In this document: piece after piece, positions 1-13,100 of the stretch
Numbering within the stretch: position 1 is the first letter of the stretch
How the letters are laid out: every line of letters starts with the position of its first letter
NCBI RefSeq assembly: GCF_022539665.2
Contig: NC_081335.1
Span: forward strand, 868,001 to 932,000
DNA: 64,000 nucleotides
Origin: Daphnia carinata
Taxonomy: Eukaryota; Arthropoda; Branchiopoda; Diplostraca; Daphniidae
Direction of reading: 5' to 3'
The notes under the pieces: generated by a model
Seen by the model: only the letters and a program-made list of their open reading frames with translations
The model's database searches: none
What the model was told of the DNA's origin: nothing
Translations under genes and position numbers: made by a program

Positions 1-1816
1 GTACTACACGATGGATGAGGCACGGACGCAAATGGAGTGCTCAATTTCTTTTGTCAATGCTGCGTTAACGTGATGCGTATTGCCGACGAACGGGACCAAA
101 AAAAAAAAAAAAAAAAAAAAGAGAAATGATCACAAGTTTTTGGCGGATGCGAGTTCTTTTTTTTTTTTTTTTTTTTGGCAGGTGTTTTTTTTTAAAACTC
201 GCTTGTGATGAATAGTGGATGCGGCCGATGTATTTTTATCCGAAAAATTTTTGGGCGGATGGAAGCAAAACGGCTACTTCGTAGTCAAAGGGGTTGTGTA
301 AATGCAGCAAACATATGCCACACACTACCCTCCTCCGCCTCCTCCCATTTATTATTTCCTATTTTTAAGGGGTTGCGAAAAAAAAAAAAAGGGGGAAAGA
401 AACGACTCTAGTCATTCTTCAAAGTGAGTGGTGGGTTGAGCTCATTATCGTTTTCGTGTCAACCCTGCCAGTTAAGCGAATTCCGTTCTTGATCGATCGG
501 CCGTCCTTCCCGCCCTTTCTTTCCCTTTTATTTTTATTTTAAAGGCACCCCACACACATATATATATATATATATATATTTAAACCGAGTGTATTAGCCG
601 TTACACCACCAACCACCAGGAGCGCAGTCGTATAAATGACCAATCAAGCCCCTTTCCCGCAAGACTACGCATAGCCCGTGGGCTGGCGATCTCGTGTTGC
701 CCTATATAACAAGAAGTACCCCGCGAGCTTCAGTCCCTAATTGAAATGGATCGTTGGCGACGACGATGAAAAAAGACGCTTCTTTTTTTTCTTTTTTTCT
801 TTTTTTTTATTTCGTGCGAAAACGCGGGAGGAATAATAAAAAAGAAAAATACTTTTTTAAAAAAAAAAGGCGGACGTTCTTCCGTTCCCTCCTTCCGTCC
901 CACTGATTCAATCCGTCAATATTCACACTTTCAATCTCCGAGACTATATACAGGGAAAGTAAGGCACAGAGAGGTTGTACGAGGAAAGGTAGCAATTGGA
1001 AAGAGGGCGGAGACGCTAGAATTGAATATTCGTTTTCGATGCTCTTGGGCAAAAGAAGAAGAAGAAAAAAAAAAAAAAAAAAAAAAGAAATCGTTTCGAA
1101 AATAAGAGGAAAGGCAATGACGAACGGGAAAGAAAGAAAATAGGATCGATCGTAATTTAATCGGCCCTTGCACTTGCCCATTCTATTGGGGGAGACTGAC
1201 GGCCAAAGGGAAGCACGAGAGTCTTGAACAAAAATAGGCCAGGACGACATGGACCACATCGTGGAGAGGTTGCAAAGAATAAAAAAAAAAAAAAAAAGGG
1301 GCGTACAAAGAAAATTGGTTGGAAGTAGAAGAAAAAAAAAAAGAGAGGAACTTCCGCAGTTCCGCTTCCGAGCGCCTCTATCGGCATTTTTTTCGCCCTG
1401 GGTTAAAGGGGTGGTGTTCAAAAGAATTGGATCATTCATCTTCTTCGCACTCTTCTGTTTGTTTGTTTTTTTTTTTTTTTTTTTTTGGTGTATCATTTAT
1501 GAATAGAGACACTAAAGAACAAGTAATAGCAATGAGCAACACGGGCAGTTGTTTATTGTTTTTTCGTTTTTTTTTTTTAAGGACCTTTCCAAACTTAAAA
1601 CATTTTCCGTGGAAGAATTTAAAATAAAAAAAAAAAAAAAAGAGTGGGAACGAAAAGAAAAGAAAAAAAAGAACGTCTTAGTTTGTTCGACATTTGTCTA
1701 GAGTGGCGCATGCAAATGCGAAGAGACGCCACTATAAAAAGCTCTTCCGGCATGGAATGCGTCGACAGGGGGACCCCCCCCCCCCCCAAATGAATAAATT
1801 CTTTTTCTAAGAATTT

Positions 1817-1850
<34 letters not shown>

Positions 1851-3261
1851 GGTGGGGGGAGAGTCTTGAAATTTGATTTTTATTTAAATATTAATTGTAA
1901 CTTCCGAGTCCAGGCAAAAAAAAAAAAAAAAACAAATTGAGGCCGATAAAAAGGAGGGAAATGTTAACGATGTATGATCTCATTTTTTTTTTTTTTTTTC
2001 CCTGTCCTGGAATTGTGCTGGACCATTTCTATCCTGAAACCAGCAGTCCCGTTGTTGTAATTATGTCAAGCCTCTCTCTCTCTCTCTCTCTCTCTATCGT
2101 GGGTATTTTTTTCTTTTTTTCTCCCTGTGCACACGCTAGGTAGAAAATAAATGGCGATGGAGAGGCGGGAGAGGATCTGGAAAAAAAAAAGAAAATGAGG
2201 CAAAATGGTAGAAGAAGAAGAGAAATAGGTTTTTTTAGAAGTGGGGGGGAGGGAGAAGAAAGACGATTTATGTGATGGCCAAATCTTGGATGCCAGCCCG
2301 TCCTTGTCTCTTTTCTTCCCATCTCACACGGACTTGCTTTCTTTTTTTTTTTTCTTTTTTCCACCGCTATAACACAGACACACACGGTTGACGCTTATTT
2401 TAAATTGTTTGAAGAAGAAGAAGAAGTTGTATGCAGCAACTAGCTCGTGATGGCACCCGATTTAGAAAGCCCTTTTCCCGCGGGCAGCAGACACCGCGCG
2501 CTTAGAGATTAGTTCCCTTTTTCAAGAAGAAATGTTTGGGTCCCCCCCCTCCCCCCTCCACAAATATGTATTTATATATGCAGCATTTTCAAAGTAACAA
2601 ATAAAAAGTGCGTGTTCCAGTCGCGCTCTTTTAACTGTTTTTTAAAAATATAACACAAGGATTTCCTCCTTTTTTTTTTTTCCACAAAGAAGGGCGGATC
2701 TAATTCTTTAGTGATCCTCACTGGAACGCGGACAATATGAGGCTTGAAAATGTCGTTCTACATCCCTCAGTCGTTTTTTTTTTTTTTATTTGTTTCTAAA
2801 ATGGGCCGTGTTACACACACACACACACACACACGCACGCACGTTATCTTGCCTGTATTCTATTGATCGTGTGTGGTGGTGGGCGGGCTATTTTCCATGT
2901 TCCAGTCACATTTTTTTTGTTGCGGAACAGACAGAAAATGATTGGGTTACGACGATTCGATATTTACAGTACACATAAGGTGCAGAGTCCTCCAGCAAAA
3001 AAAAACAAAACAAGACAGTGCCCTATAACGTACAGACCATTTACTTGTTTTTCGTGAGAAAAAGAAAAACAAAAAGAGGGGGACCTCTGCTCGAATGTCA
3101 CGCAAGTCTTTTGTTACACAACTACCGACCACCTCCTCATTGTCAATGAGATCATTTTTTCTTTTCTTTTTTCTTTGGGAATGTAAAGTTTAACCTAACC
3201 TCACATTGAAGCGATAAAAATGAAAAAATGGATTGACATTTTTCTCTTTTTGGATTGATAG
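1..3261. other. Non-coding, homopolymer-rich sequence upstream of the RNA-binding gene
   Basis: No open frame here looks like a protein; the long frames are poly-Lys or poly-Phe readings of poly-A and poly-T tracts. There are many A or T runs of 10-30 bases, including a 32-base T run at 1818-1849. Short repeats include (TA)n near 557-580, (CT)n near 2072-2095 and (CA)n at 2813-2834. Because the next exon begins in mid-codon after a splice acceptor, this stretch is probably intron of the gene at 3262-5553, whose earlier exons would lie outside the window. I see no convincing exon in it. Confidence 0.6.
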
Positions 3262-4247
3262 AGGATTTGAGCCCCGCCTTCTTCCCGACGGCCTCGGACA
3301 TGTGGACGACCCACCCGGCGTTGGCGTATTCGGCGGCGGCGGCAGCTGCGGCAGCCGCAGCGGCCGAACTTCAGGGCCAGGGACCGGGAGCAGCGGCGGC
3401 GCTCCAGCACGCCCACGCTCACCATGCGGCCGCATTGGCCGTCCATCCGGCCCTCCACCCGCAGCTACCCGTACGTTTCTTTCACCAGTTACACGCGCTG
3501 CAGCACAGTCAGCAGCAGCAACAACAGCAGCAACAGTTGCCTTGACTCGGGGTCGTGGGGTCGGTCAATGTGTTGTCGCCTTCGACTCCCACTACACCTA
3601 CTACTACTACTACTACTACTCCTCCTCCTCCTCCTCCTCCCGAAACAACTACTACCTTCGTTCGATCCCACCTACACCCTAGTACATCATCTCATCGTCA
3701 GACCGTCCTCGTGCCATCATTCCAACCCGTTTTCAACCTTTACAGTTATTGGCAACAGCAGCAGCAGCAGTGTTACTACACCAACTACAACTACCACGAC
3801 CAGCAGCAACAACAACAACAAGAGCGCGACGTCCGGACGAATCGAGCGGAACCACCGACGCAGCTCGGAGATCATCAGCAGGTGTGCAAGCCTGTGCAGT
3901 CCAACCACCACAATTACGTTATCCACAACACGATCAAAAAAAAAAACACACACACACAGTTCCGATGCACTTCTTTATCCTACCCCTCCCCCTCCCCCTT
4001 TTTTTTAAATAGTTTTTTTTTTCCTTAATGGTCTTAGTTTTTTTGTTTTGTTTTTTCCTGCATAGAACTGCACATTTTATTTTATTGGGTGGGAAAATTG
4101 GATTTAAAAAAATTTTGGTTCTGTTTTCTTCTGCAGTCACGAAAAAAAAACAACACGAACAACATCCTACCCCCAATCCTCTTGAACTGCACAGGCTGCA
4201 CGATGATCTCTCTCTCTGTTTGTTTTGGTCTCGTTCGCTCGGTCGGT

Positions 4248-4282
<35 letters not shown>

Positions 4283-5553
4283 TTATGTTGCCCCATTTTG
4301 TCCTGAATGAATGGGATAAAGTGATTTTGATTTTTTGAAAGGCTTTGCGTAAGTCGATGGACAACCTTTACGTTGCGACCGCAATCGTTATTAGCGCTCG
4401 ATTATTATTATTTTTTTTTTTTTATTGCTTAATCGTATTCGATTCAGAAGAAAAAAGAATGGGATTAGAATGGCGAAAGAGAGCGGTTGCCTAGGCAACC
4501 GAGAATGCCGATGGTAGGCCTTCTGTGTTTACGCAAACAAAGAGGTTCTTAAATGCTCGTACACGCACTGCTTACCTGCATGATGCGACCCCATACACCT
4601 GTGTGTCCCCTCCCCCCCCCCCCCAAAAAAAAAATAATGTTGAATTCATTTAAAGTTAAAATCTTGTTTTGTTGTTATTATAATTATTGCGGTGACGTTC
4701 ATTTCTTTTGTTTTCATTGTTTCTTTTCTCTATGTGGTTTTTGTTCAGGGATCGATGCAGATGAGTCACAGTGGTCATTTGACGCAATTGATGGGCTCTA
4801 CGCCGCATCACCACCATCATCATCACCACATGGCAGCTGCCGCTGCGGCCGCCGCCGGTGGTTCCCCGGTCGCTGCTCCTGGTGCCGGGGCCGGTGCTTC
4901 GACTCCTTCGGCCATGGGAGGCGGAGCCAATGCTCCTTGCTCGACTCTTTTCGTCGCCAATCTCGGCCAGTTTGTCTCTGAACAAGAACTTAAAGAACTT
5001 TTCGGCAGGTAATAAATATCACGCATTTAAATGTTTTAATGTCTTCGTATTTTAAATCTAAAATCATTCCTGCCACCCCCCTAGTTTTCCTGGATATTGT
5101 CGCCTGCGCATGCACAACAAAGGTGGTGCTCCTGTAGCCTTCGTCGAGTACGCTGACGTTCGCTGCGCGGCCCAGGCTCTGATCTCGTTGCAGGGCACTT
5201 ACCTGCTCTCGTCTGACCGCGGCGGCGTCCGCATCGAGTACGCCCGCAACAAGATGGCCGAGACGGGCGGTGGGAGCGGCAGCAACAACGGCGGAAGCCC
5301 CACGTCCGGCGGATCTTCCTCGTCGTCGCTGTTGTCGATGGCCAACGGCCAGCAGCAACAGGAGCAAAAGTACAACGTGCATCACCATCATCAGCACGCG
5401 CAGGCCGAGGTGGAGGCGGCCAAGATGTCGAGCAATCAGGCCAGCATGGCCATGGCCGCGGCCGCCGCCAATTCGGCTCTGTCGCAGGCCGTCCAAGGTG
5501 CCCCGCTTCACGCTCTCGGTCTCTACGGACATCACATCTGGCTAGGTAAATGA
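3262..5553 (+). CDS. mec-8: MEC-8/RBPMS-family RNA-binding protein, 3' exons with one complete RRM
   Basis: Three coding exons, 3262-3470, 4749-5008 and 5085-5553, join in phase. The first encodes a poly-Ala, His/Pro-rich linker. The second has eight His, an Ala/Gly-rich stretch and the start of an RRM (RNP2 LFVANL at 4947-4964). The third completes the RRM (RNP1-type GGAPVAFVEY at 5122-5151, then DRGGVRIEYARNKMAE) and a Gln/Ala-rich tail ending at TGA 5551-5553. The CSTLFVANL start and IEYARNKM end match, from memory, the second RRM of nematode MEC-8 and the single RRM of vertebrate RBPMS, which bind GCAC-type sites and regulate splicing. An RRM1 would lie upstream of the window. The first exon starts at phase 1 after AG 3260-3261; ATG 3300-3302 could be an internal start. 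A donor at 5546 (GTAAAT) could allow another C-terminus. Confidence 0.88.
3471..4748 (+). other. Intron with triplet-repeat, coding-like low-complexity sequence
   Basis: The intron runs from a GTACGT donor at 3471 to an AG acceptor at 4747-4748. Its first 500 bases are rich in CAG/CAA, ACT and CTC triplets, so several frames read as poly-Gln, poly-Thr or poly-Pro. If the donor is not used, the frame adds 24 residues ending in a Gln run and stops at 3543-3545, which would give a protein lacking the RRM. The rest of the intron is A/T-run rich, with a 24-base poly-C and poly-A junction near 4612-4634. Confidence 0.6.
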
Positions 5554-8500
5554 AATATTCATTTTATTTTATTTTATTTTATTTTAAATCAAGCTCAACA
5601 TTGCGCCGTCAGCGCTTTGATCGTACATGACCGAGAGCGGGGTCGGGGGGGGGGGGGGGGAATGATGCGGTTGAGGGGAAGGGCTTCAAAAAAAAAAAAG
5701 TTGAACGTTGCACTCTGCAAAGCGGCTACCAAGTTTTGACCAATCCGAAAACCGCTGCCGGGTTTGTCTTATTCATGTTTTTTTTGTTTGTTTTTTTTTC
5801 AAAGGGAAGATTTGCGCTGAAGAGTTTTCGTTCAACTTCCTTTTTTTTTTGGGGGGGGGGGGGGCTTTCAAAAACCTTTGCCTTTCGTCGAATAGCAGAC
5901 GAGAGGGGAAAACTCTCTGTGAAGAATGAACACGTTTGATCGTTGAATCAGTCCTAATTGGGCTTTTGATAAACTGAGAACCGCAAAACAAACAAGAGCA
6001 GGAAAAAAAAAAAAAAAAAGGAAATGTTTTGAATTTTTTTTTTTTTTTTTTTGCGCGTGTGTATGCAGGAATGCAAGATTAACATCCCGAAGGGGTTTTC
6101 CGAGTCGCTGCGCTCACGAGCGCAATTCAAAACAGCCCACGTTCTGCGCACACACAACTATAGTGAAATTGACTACCAATTACCACCACCGACTGCTGAG
6201 CTATTTTTTTTTTTTTTTTTGCTGCCCCTAATTGCAACACACACTATATTTACCTACCCCTCCTAACGTCCATGATAGTTTTGTAAATGTTTACCGAAAT
6301 GAACTAACCCAAGAAAAAAAAAAAAAAGATACCCCTCCCGTATGCTGCCGCGACCTGGTTGCGCAACCTGATGATGCTGACGACGCAATGTGGTGGTTAA
6401 ACATTTCTATAAAAAAAACAAAAAAAACATGAGAAACAACATAAAAGGGACATGTTGTTGCATGCGTTCTCTTTAATTATTTACGTGAATGATGAATTTT
6501 GTTTTGTTTGTTTTGTTTTGTTTTTTTTTCTTTTTCCTTCTCACCTGCTTTGTGTTGATGGTGTAAAAGAAGAAGTTCCTTTTTCTAATTTTTGGGCGAC
6601 CCCCGTTCGCAATCTCCCCCACCCACCGTTTTTCGTTCTTCTGGTCCCTTCGGTCTTATAGTTTTGTATAAGAAAAAAAAACCTTGTTTTGTTTTTTTTT
6701 CGTTTTTTGTTATGATCTTTTTTTTTTTTTTTTTTTCGTGCATCTAATTCGTTTGTTTAGTTTTTTTGACTTGCGATTTTTTGGTCCCTTTCGAAATTTA
6801 AATACTTTGGAATTGAAAATGGGATAGACATTTGTTTTGGGCAATTCATTATTATTATTATTTTTTTACTTTCTGCAGTCGACAAGTAAAAACAGAAAGT
6901 TTTGTACGTGTTTTTAAGTTTGTGTTTTCCTCGTGTGCCCCCATCAATTCTGTACGATTGGTCCTTGATTGTTATGCTCCCCCCCCCACCCCATCACACA
7001 AAAAATAACGTTCTGACCGCGAAAGCTTTGGACTTTGGGATCCAGCAATAATGAGATATATTTATCGAGAGAGTGTAGCAAAAGGGTACGTATAGCATCC
7101 ATATTATATCACATTTGATATATATATATATAGATATATTTACTAAATATATGTATGTCTATAAGGCGACACGGGGACTTTCGATTTCCCAAGCGACTCT
7201 CTCCTCCCCCCTCCCCTCCCGCCCTCCGCGTCTCTTTTCTCGGTGGCCGTTTCGTACGTCAAGTTGAGTCACGTCACGCCGTCTGCTTGCGTGTACGTGA
7301 AAAAATGTGTATATTCGGGGATAGGGAGAATGCGAGTCTCGGTAGCCCATCAATTTATATCATCCGCAAAAAAGGGCAAACATGATAATAAAAAGTAGAA
7401 TGCAAGTTTTTTTTTGTAATAATCAGCAATAGTGAATCTATAATTTGTTTTTTTTTCCCCCCCTCGTAAGTAAAGGCCCTCTTCTTATATATATATATAT
7501 CTATATATAATAAAAAAAAAAAAAATTAGACCCCATTCATAGATAACCTCTTCCTTGTATATCGATATCATTCTTTACTTTCCCTTATATTTCAGTTTGT
7601 TGTGCCTCGTGTTTTCTTTCTTTTTTTTTTTTGAACTCTTGTCTATAACTTTGACATATTCTCTTTCTAGTTATACATTCTCTTGTTAGCTATGTTTGTT
7701 TTTGTTTTTGTTTTGTTTTTCTCTCTCCGTGCGAGGCAAAACGACGTGAAATGGGGGAGGGACACAAGTCCAGAGGCGTGGCAAACTGCGCGGTCACAAG
7801 AAAGAAAAAGGAGGGAGGTTTGCTATTTTACCTTGTTTTTGTGGGGAATAAAAACAAATCGTGGGAGAGAGAAAGAGAGAGTTAAGAAACGAGTGTCGAG
7901 TTTGTGTCGATTTCTTTCGTTTTTTTTTTTTTTTGCGTGTGTGGTTGCCCCTTGTGTGCCGTGTTGTTTTGTTAGGTAATATGTAAAACGCCGGTAGAAA
8001 AATTGTCCTTTTTTTTTTTTTTTTTTTGCAATACGATACATACCCAGTCCGTTGATGTTTCGGGCTGTTGGATTCCGTCCACACAAAAAAAAAAAAAATC
8101 ATTTTTTTTTCTTGTTGTTTTTTTTTTTTTTTTTCGGGGGGTATCAATGGCTAGTAACAATTGAAAAATTCGACAATGTTATTATTATACTTTTCTCTTT
8201 CTCTCTTGTCAGACCTGTTTTTTTTTTTCTTTCCCCTTCTACTCTTCTCCCATTCCTGAATGTCGTTTGTAATTATCGTGGAAAACAACAATAGCAAAAA
8301 CAACAAAAAAAAAAAGGTGTTTGATGTCCTAGTTTTCTACGTTTATCTTCTGACTCCTCCCTTTTTCAATGGCCGTCGACTAACTATATCATTCGATTAC
8401 CTTTGTTATTGGTTGTTTGAGAAAGGCCACATCTAAATGGCAATAGGATAGAATTTAAATTCTTTTTTGTTGATCTGTTTCATCAAATTTTTTATTATTT

Positions 8501-9426
8501 TTTTTTTTTTGGCCTACTGGAAGATGTGATGTATTTCTCGTGTTGAAGCTTTCGCGCTGGTGTCACTCTCCTGTCCTCGTTCATGTCAAACAATTGCAAC
8601 AATCTCTCCCCTCTCTATTTCCATCTCTAAATCCTTAATCGTTTCGCATTCAAAGCTTTGAGCCTGATGGTTCCCGTCTGCCCACCCCGGCCAGTCTCTG
8701 ATGAATCCAGCCATCCCCACATCCAACCAGATGATATCTTTCGTCTCTCTTGCCATGGAGAGAACGTTATTACACGCTCGATTACTTTATCTACCAACGG
8801 CAAACAAGCCAAAAAAAAAAAAAAAAAAAGAAAACGTTATCAGAATCCCATGAATGAGATTACACCAACAATCACCGAGCGAAGACAATTTAATTCTTTT
8901 TTATTATTATTATTTTTTTTTTTTTTTCCTCTTATAAGTTCAACATTTTCAAAGAGTGGGCCAAGAGGGGAAAGAAGAAAAACAAAAGGAAATTGAACAA
9001 AGAAAATCTAGAAAATTTTTTTTTTTTTTTGATTTTTTAAAGACATGGGTAAACACGTTTGTGTTTTTTTTTTGTTTTTTTTTTTTGCGTGTGTAGATTT
9101 TTCGATATTTATATAAAACAAAACCGCTAGACAGTTGATACCTTTGTAATAAATATAGAGAGAGTGGTGGCCTTATCTAATGACAAAACTAGGAAACTAT
9201 TGATGACCTTTCCTTCTTATCCGTACTGGGGGGAGCAAAAGAATCTCAATTCATCCCGCGTGTATAATATTTAAAAAAACAAAACAAAATAAAATACTAT
9301 GCGGGCAGAACAATCAACACACCCAACAACTAACGGGGTCCAGTACTAAAAAAGCAATGTATTTCGCAAATGCAGAAGATTGATAATCACGGAATGTTGG
9401 ATCCGCGTGTATCTCAATTACTCTCC

Positions 9427-9461
<35 letters not shown>

Positions 9462-10139
9462 ACTCTCTTTGCTTTTATGTCTGAGGTTAAAAAATTCAAA
9501 TTTGAAAAACAAAAAAATGTGTGACAGTTTTTTTTTTTTTTGAATCTATGATTGCCAATATGTTCAGTTTCCCTCGAAATTTGTTTTTATGCAATTTTTT
9601 TTTTTGTTGGTTTTCAAATTGTTCTTTATAGTTCCCATCTGACATTTGTGGCAATCCTTGTTTGTTTTTCGAATTCTGAAGTCGTTGCAGTCGATGGTCC
9701 GCGTTTCTGTTTCGAGTTTTTTGTGCTTTTTCATTTTTTTTTTTTTTTTTGAAAATGAAAATTTTTCGGGTCTCATTTTTCTTTTTTTTTTGTTCTAAAA
9801 AATATCTCCCTTTTTACTTCGTTTCTAGTTGCGTAATTATACTGTAATTTGGCTTTAATATTATCATTAAACCGTGTTCATCCAATTCGAATATCTTCGC
9901 GTTTTTTTTTTTTCAAAACTGTTCTTACTTTTTTTTGATATTTTAAGTACGTCGAAAACGACTTTCCCTTTTTTTTTTTGTGTGTGCGTGCTTGTTTCTC
10001 TATCCTTTCTTGGAAGGATCGGAATGGACAAAGAAGGTCGTCGGATCGATCCGTGAACGCTGGTACAGCCCCCCCCCCATTCTCTCTAGTTTCAATATTT
10101 AAAAACAAAAATTCAATTTGATTTAATTATCCTTGTGGC
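5554..10139. other. Gene-poor, homopolymer-rich stretch, possible 3' UTR or intron
   Basis: I recognise no gene here. The sequence is dominated by T runs and A runs of 8-20 bases, G runs near 5644-5660 and 5851-5864, TA repeats near 7110-7145 and 7485-7510, and a (CT)n tract at about 9421-9459. Several AATAAA-type hexamers, for example near 7388 and 9150, would fit a long 3' UTR of the RNA-binding gene, but without transcripts this cannot be told from intron or intergenic DNA. Confidence 0.5.
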
Positions 10140-13100
10140 AGGTGAAGCTTTCACATCGTCACTGTTATCATTTTGCTAATTCTTTTCCCTCCTTACTTGC
10201 AGGAACGTATCACTAGATGGAGAAAGCGGATTAACCAGTCTATTGGTAAATGAATGTAATGAAAAAACATAAGCCCGGAAGGCATTTTTTTATATTGCTA
10301 ATTTTTTTTTTATTTCAACAGGTTTGTCTAGTAAACAAAACATTTAGCGAAACTTTTTTTAAATCTAACATTTCGTATTATTATTTATTCAGATATACCT
10401 GTTAGGTATATGGCAGCTGTTTGAAGTATGGGCTTGCAATCCCGACCAGTGCCCCGTGTAATTGTATAGCGTCATTATCATCTCTCGTCGCATCTAATGA
10501 GCGAAACGTGCACGCTCATTATCCATTGAGATCCAATGCGTTGCTAATGAATCGGCCAATGTTTTGGTAGGCTTTGAACTACCACTAGACAAACTGGCCG
10601 ATTTCACTTCAACACAGAGGTTAAACAAAAAAAAAAAAAACATGAAGGTTTTGCCCAATTGTTCATGGCCGTTGGCGAGACTAGGTAATTCTTTACAGAA
10701 CTATGTTGTTTTTTCAAAACCGGTTAAACTTACGTTACGAAATATCGATATGGTTGTATTTTTTTTTTGTTCTCTATAAGGGCCTTGCATAAAAACAGGT
10801 TCTTTCTCGCTCTGATGGTTGGAATTAATGAGCCTTTGTTGACCGACGACGTGCTGCCTGTCGCAAAAATAAAAGAAAAATTTGCAGTCAAAACTATACA
10901 TTTCGACAGGAAGCATCATTCCAATCGAACGGTATACTTCGATCCAAATAGAACAGCAGGATTTCGAAACTCCAAACGAAGAATATGTGATGGAAGTTTA
11001 ATGAGGACAGCCCTGACTGGCTTTGCGACGAAATGTCAGAGATATGCTGTGAACGTGAAAACATGGTGGGAAAGTTAGTTGTGCAGAAAGCGGGACATAA
11101 ATAGCATATCCTTTCTCAAGAATCCTGAAATGATTTCTCATCAGAATAGTGTATTATGGAAAAAGGATGTACCCCGTCGCCATTCTACGTGCCATCGATT
11201 TTTTCATCATTGTTCTATCTGTGACAGGTTAAAGCAGGTCAACGATCAATAGATGGCACCATCTCACAAGACCTTAGTTGGATTGAAAACCGTTATGTGC
11301 TACATATCATCTTTTTTAAGGCTTGTTTATTCATTTGACCTTAAACCCATCGGCGTTTATTTATCATGGTATGTACAGAAAAGCAACAATCACTTTTACT
11401 AAAACAATAACTTCTGGTAAAGTAGTAATGCCACATGTTTACTATAATGAAAGTACGTGTACTGTATATCCCTCGTTCTGTGCCCCATTTTGTTTTTTTG
11501 TTTTTTCACGATGATCTTTGTTGTCGCTACATCATAGTCTAGCAGACGGTTTCTTTTTCATCACAGTGGTTAAGCCGGTTCTCTCAGAAACCGGCTTAGG
11601 TCTTTTCCTGCCCTCGTTTCATTTATTTGGGTTGCTTAGTGTGTCTGTCTCCGTGATCAGTTGTTAAACAAGTGAAATCAGGGCGAAAATAACATTGCCT
11701 TTCAGCTAAATATTTGTTGAAATAGTATGCAAGATTTATGTCCAGTGGCCAGTTGCATTTGGTTCGTCAAGAACAGTACCACGATCGCTGAGTATTCTAC
11801 AGATTTCGATTCTGCAAAGATGTTGAGCGTCTTATGGATTTTGTGGAACCCTATCGTTGGATCTTTACTGGCCAGTATTTTGGCCATCTCTTACTGGGTT
11901 CAAACTCGTTTCGAACGTCATAGTTGGCGAACCTACAATTTGGTGCGTATTTGTTTCCCGAGTTTCCAATGCTTTTCATAAAACTGTTAACGTCGTATGT
12001 TTCTTTGGTTGGAACACAGGTTCAGAGCCTCATGGGGGATTCGTTTTCTACTTTATGCTGGGGGACCTTCGGATGGGACTTGAAGGGTGAAATGCTTTTC
12101 CCGAAAACGATTGATTAGCTTCAAGCCAAAAAAAAAAAAAAAGGGAAAAAAAATTTCAAAAATCAATTTGAGCCAAACAGAAGATTCACATTATGGATAT
12201 GACAAAAACAGATAAGTAAGCAAATTGAAAAAAAAAAAATGGACGTAGAAACGAAATCAACTGTACAAATATTTCTATTTTCGACCTGAAGAAAACAATG
12301 AACTGAGGAAATAATTGTTTAAATTTTTTTCAAAGCGTCGTTCCTCCATGTTATAATAAACTTTATCAGCACGTTTGTTGCTACAAAATTCTTTACTTGT
12401 TTATTTATTTATTGAAAACTTGTCTTAAATATAATGATGTGAACCTACCTACCGCTCTTTTCGAAACATTTCCAAAGGCAACCGTTTTATGTGTTTGCGT
12501 TTAGGGACTTCTCGACTAATCGAGTAGATGAGAAAAGGGGGGAGAACGTAAATGCAAAAAATGCTTGAATTCTTGCAGAAGCAGGAGCCTTCCCACTTTT
12601 GTCAAAATCGGAAAAAATCGAAATCTCTCCGAATGCGATGAAAATCCCACAGTATAATGAAAATTAAACTCTGATTTTGATTTAGCTATTAGTTTTCTCC
12701 TTAACTCAGCTGTTTTGAAAATAAAAGAAAACAAAGTATTAATAGTGACACTTTTTGAGCCATAGCGTACTGGCGCGCTAGCGTTATCAAATATTCGGTG
12801 TATTTCAAAAACGATTGACTTAATGAAACAAAGAACAATTTTCCCGGAATCAGCATTCAATTTTGAGTTTACCCTGTGATTTTCACCCAATTTCAATGAA
12901 TATCGGTTTTATGCAGGTATAAATTTTAAGCCCGACCGACAAAATAAGCCCAACAAAATAAGCCCGACCAGAAGAAAACAAAGTGCTGTAAGTGACCCTT
13001 TTTTCCGCCGTAGCGCACTGGCGCACTAGCGTTTCAAATAATCGGTGTATTTAAAAACGATTGACTTAATAAAGATAACATACGGTTTTTTGTTAGTTTT

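Noticed and set aside
807-1496. Long minus-strand frame of 229 codons
   Set aside because: It is built from poly-Lys and poly-Phe readings of A and T runs, with no domain and no match to coding composition.
3424-4028. Several overlapping frames rich in Thr, Pro, Gln and Ser
   Set aside because: They come from triplet repeats inside the intron of the RNA-binding gene; none connects in phase to a neighbouring exon.
11727-12090. Frames with a faint likeness to a DDE (Harbinger-type) transposase
   Set aside because: The similarity is a few residues in shifting frames with stops between, too weak to call a mobile-element relic.
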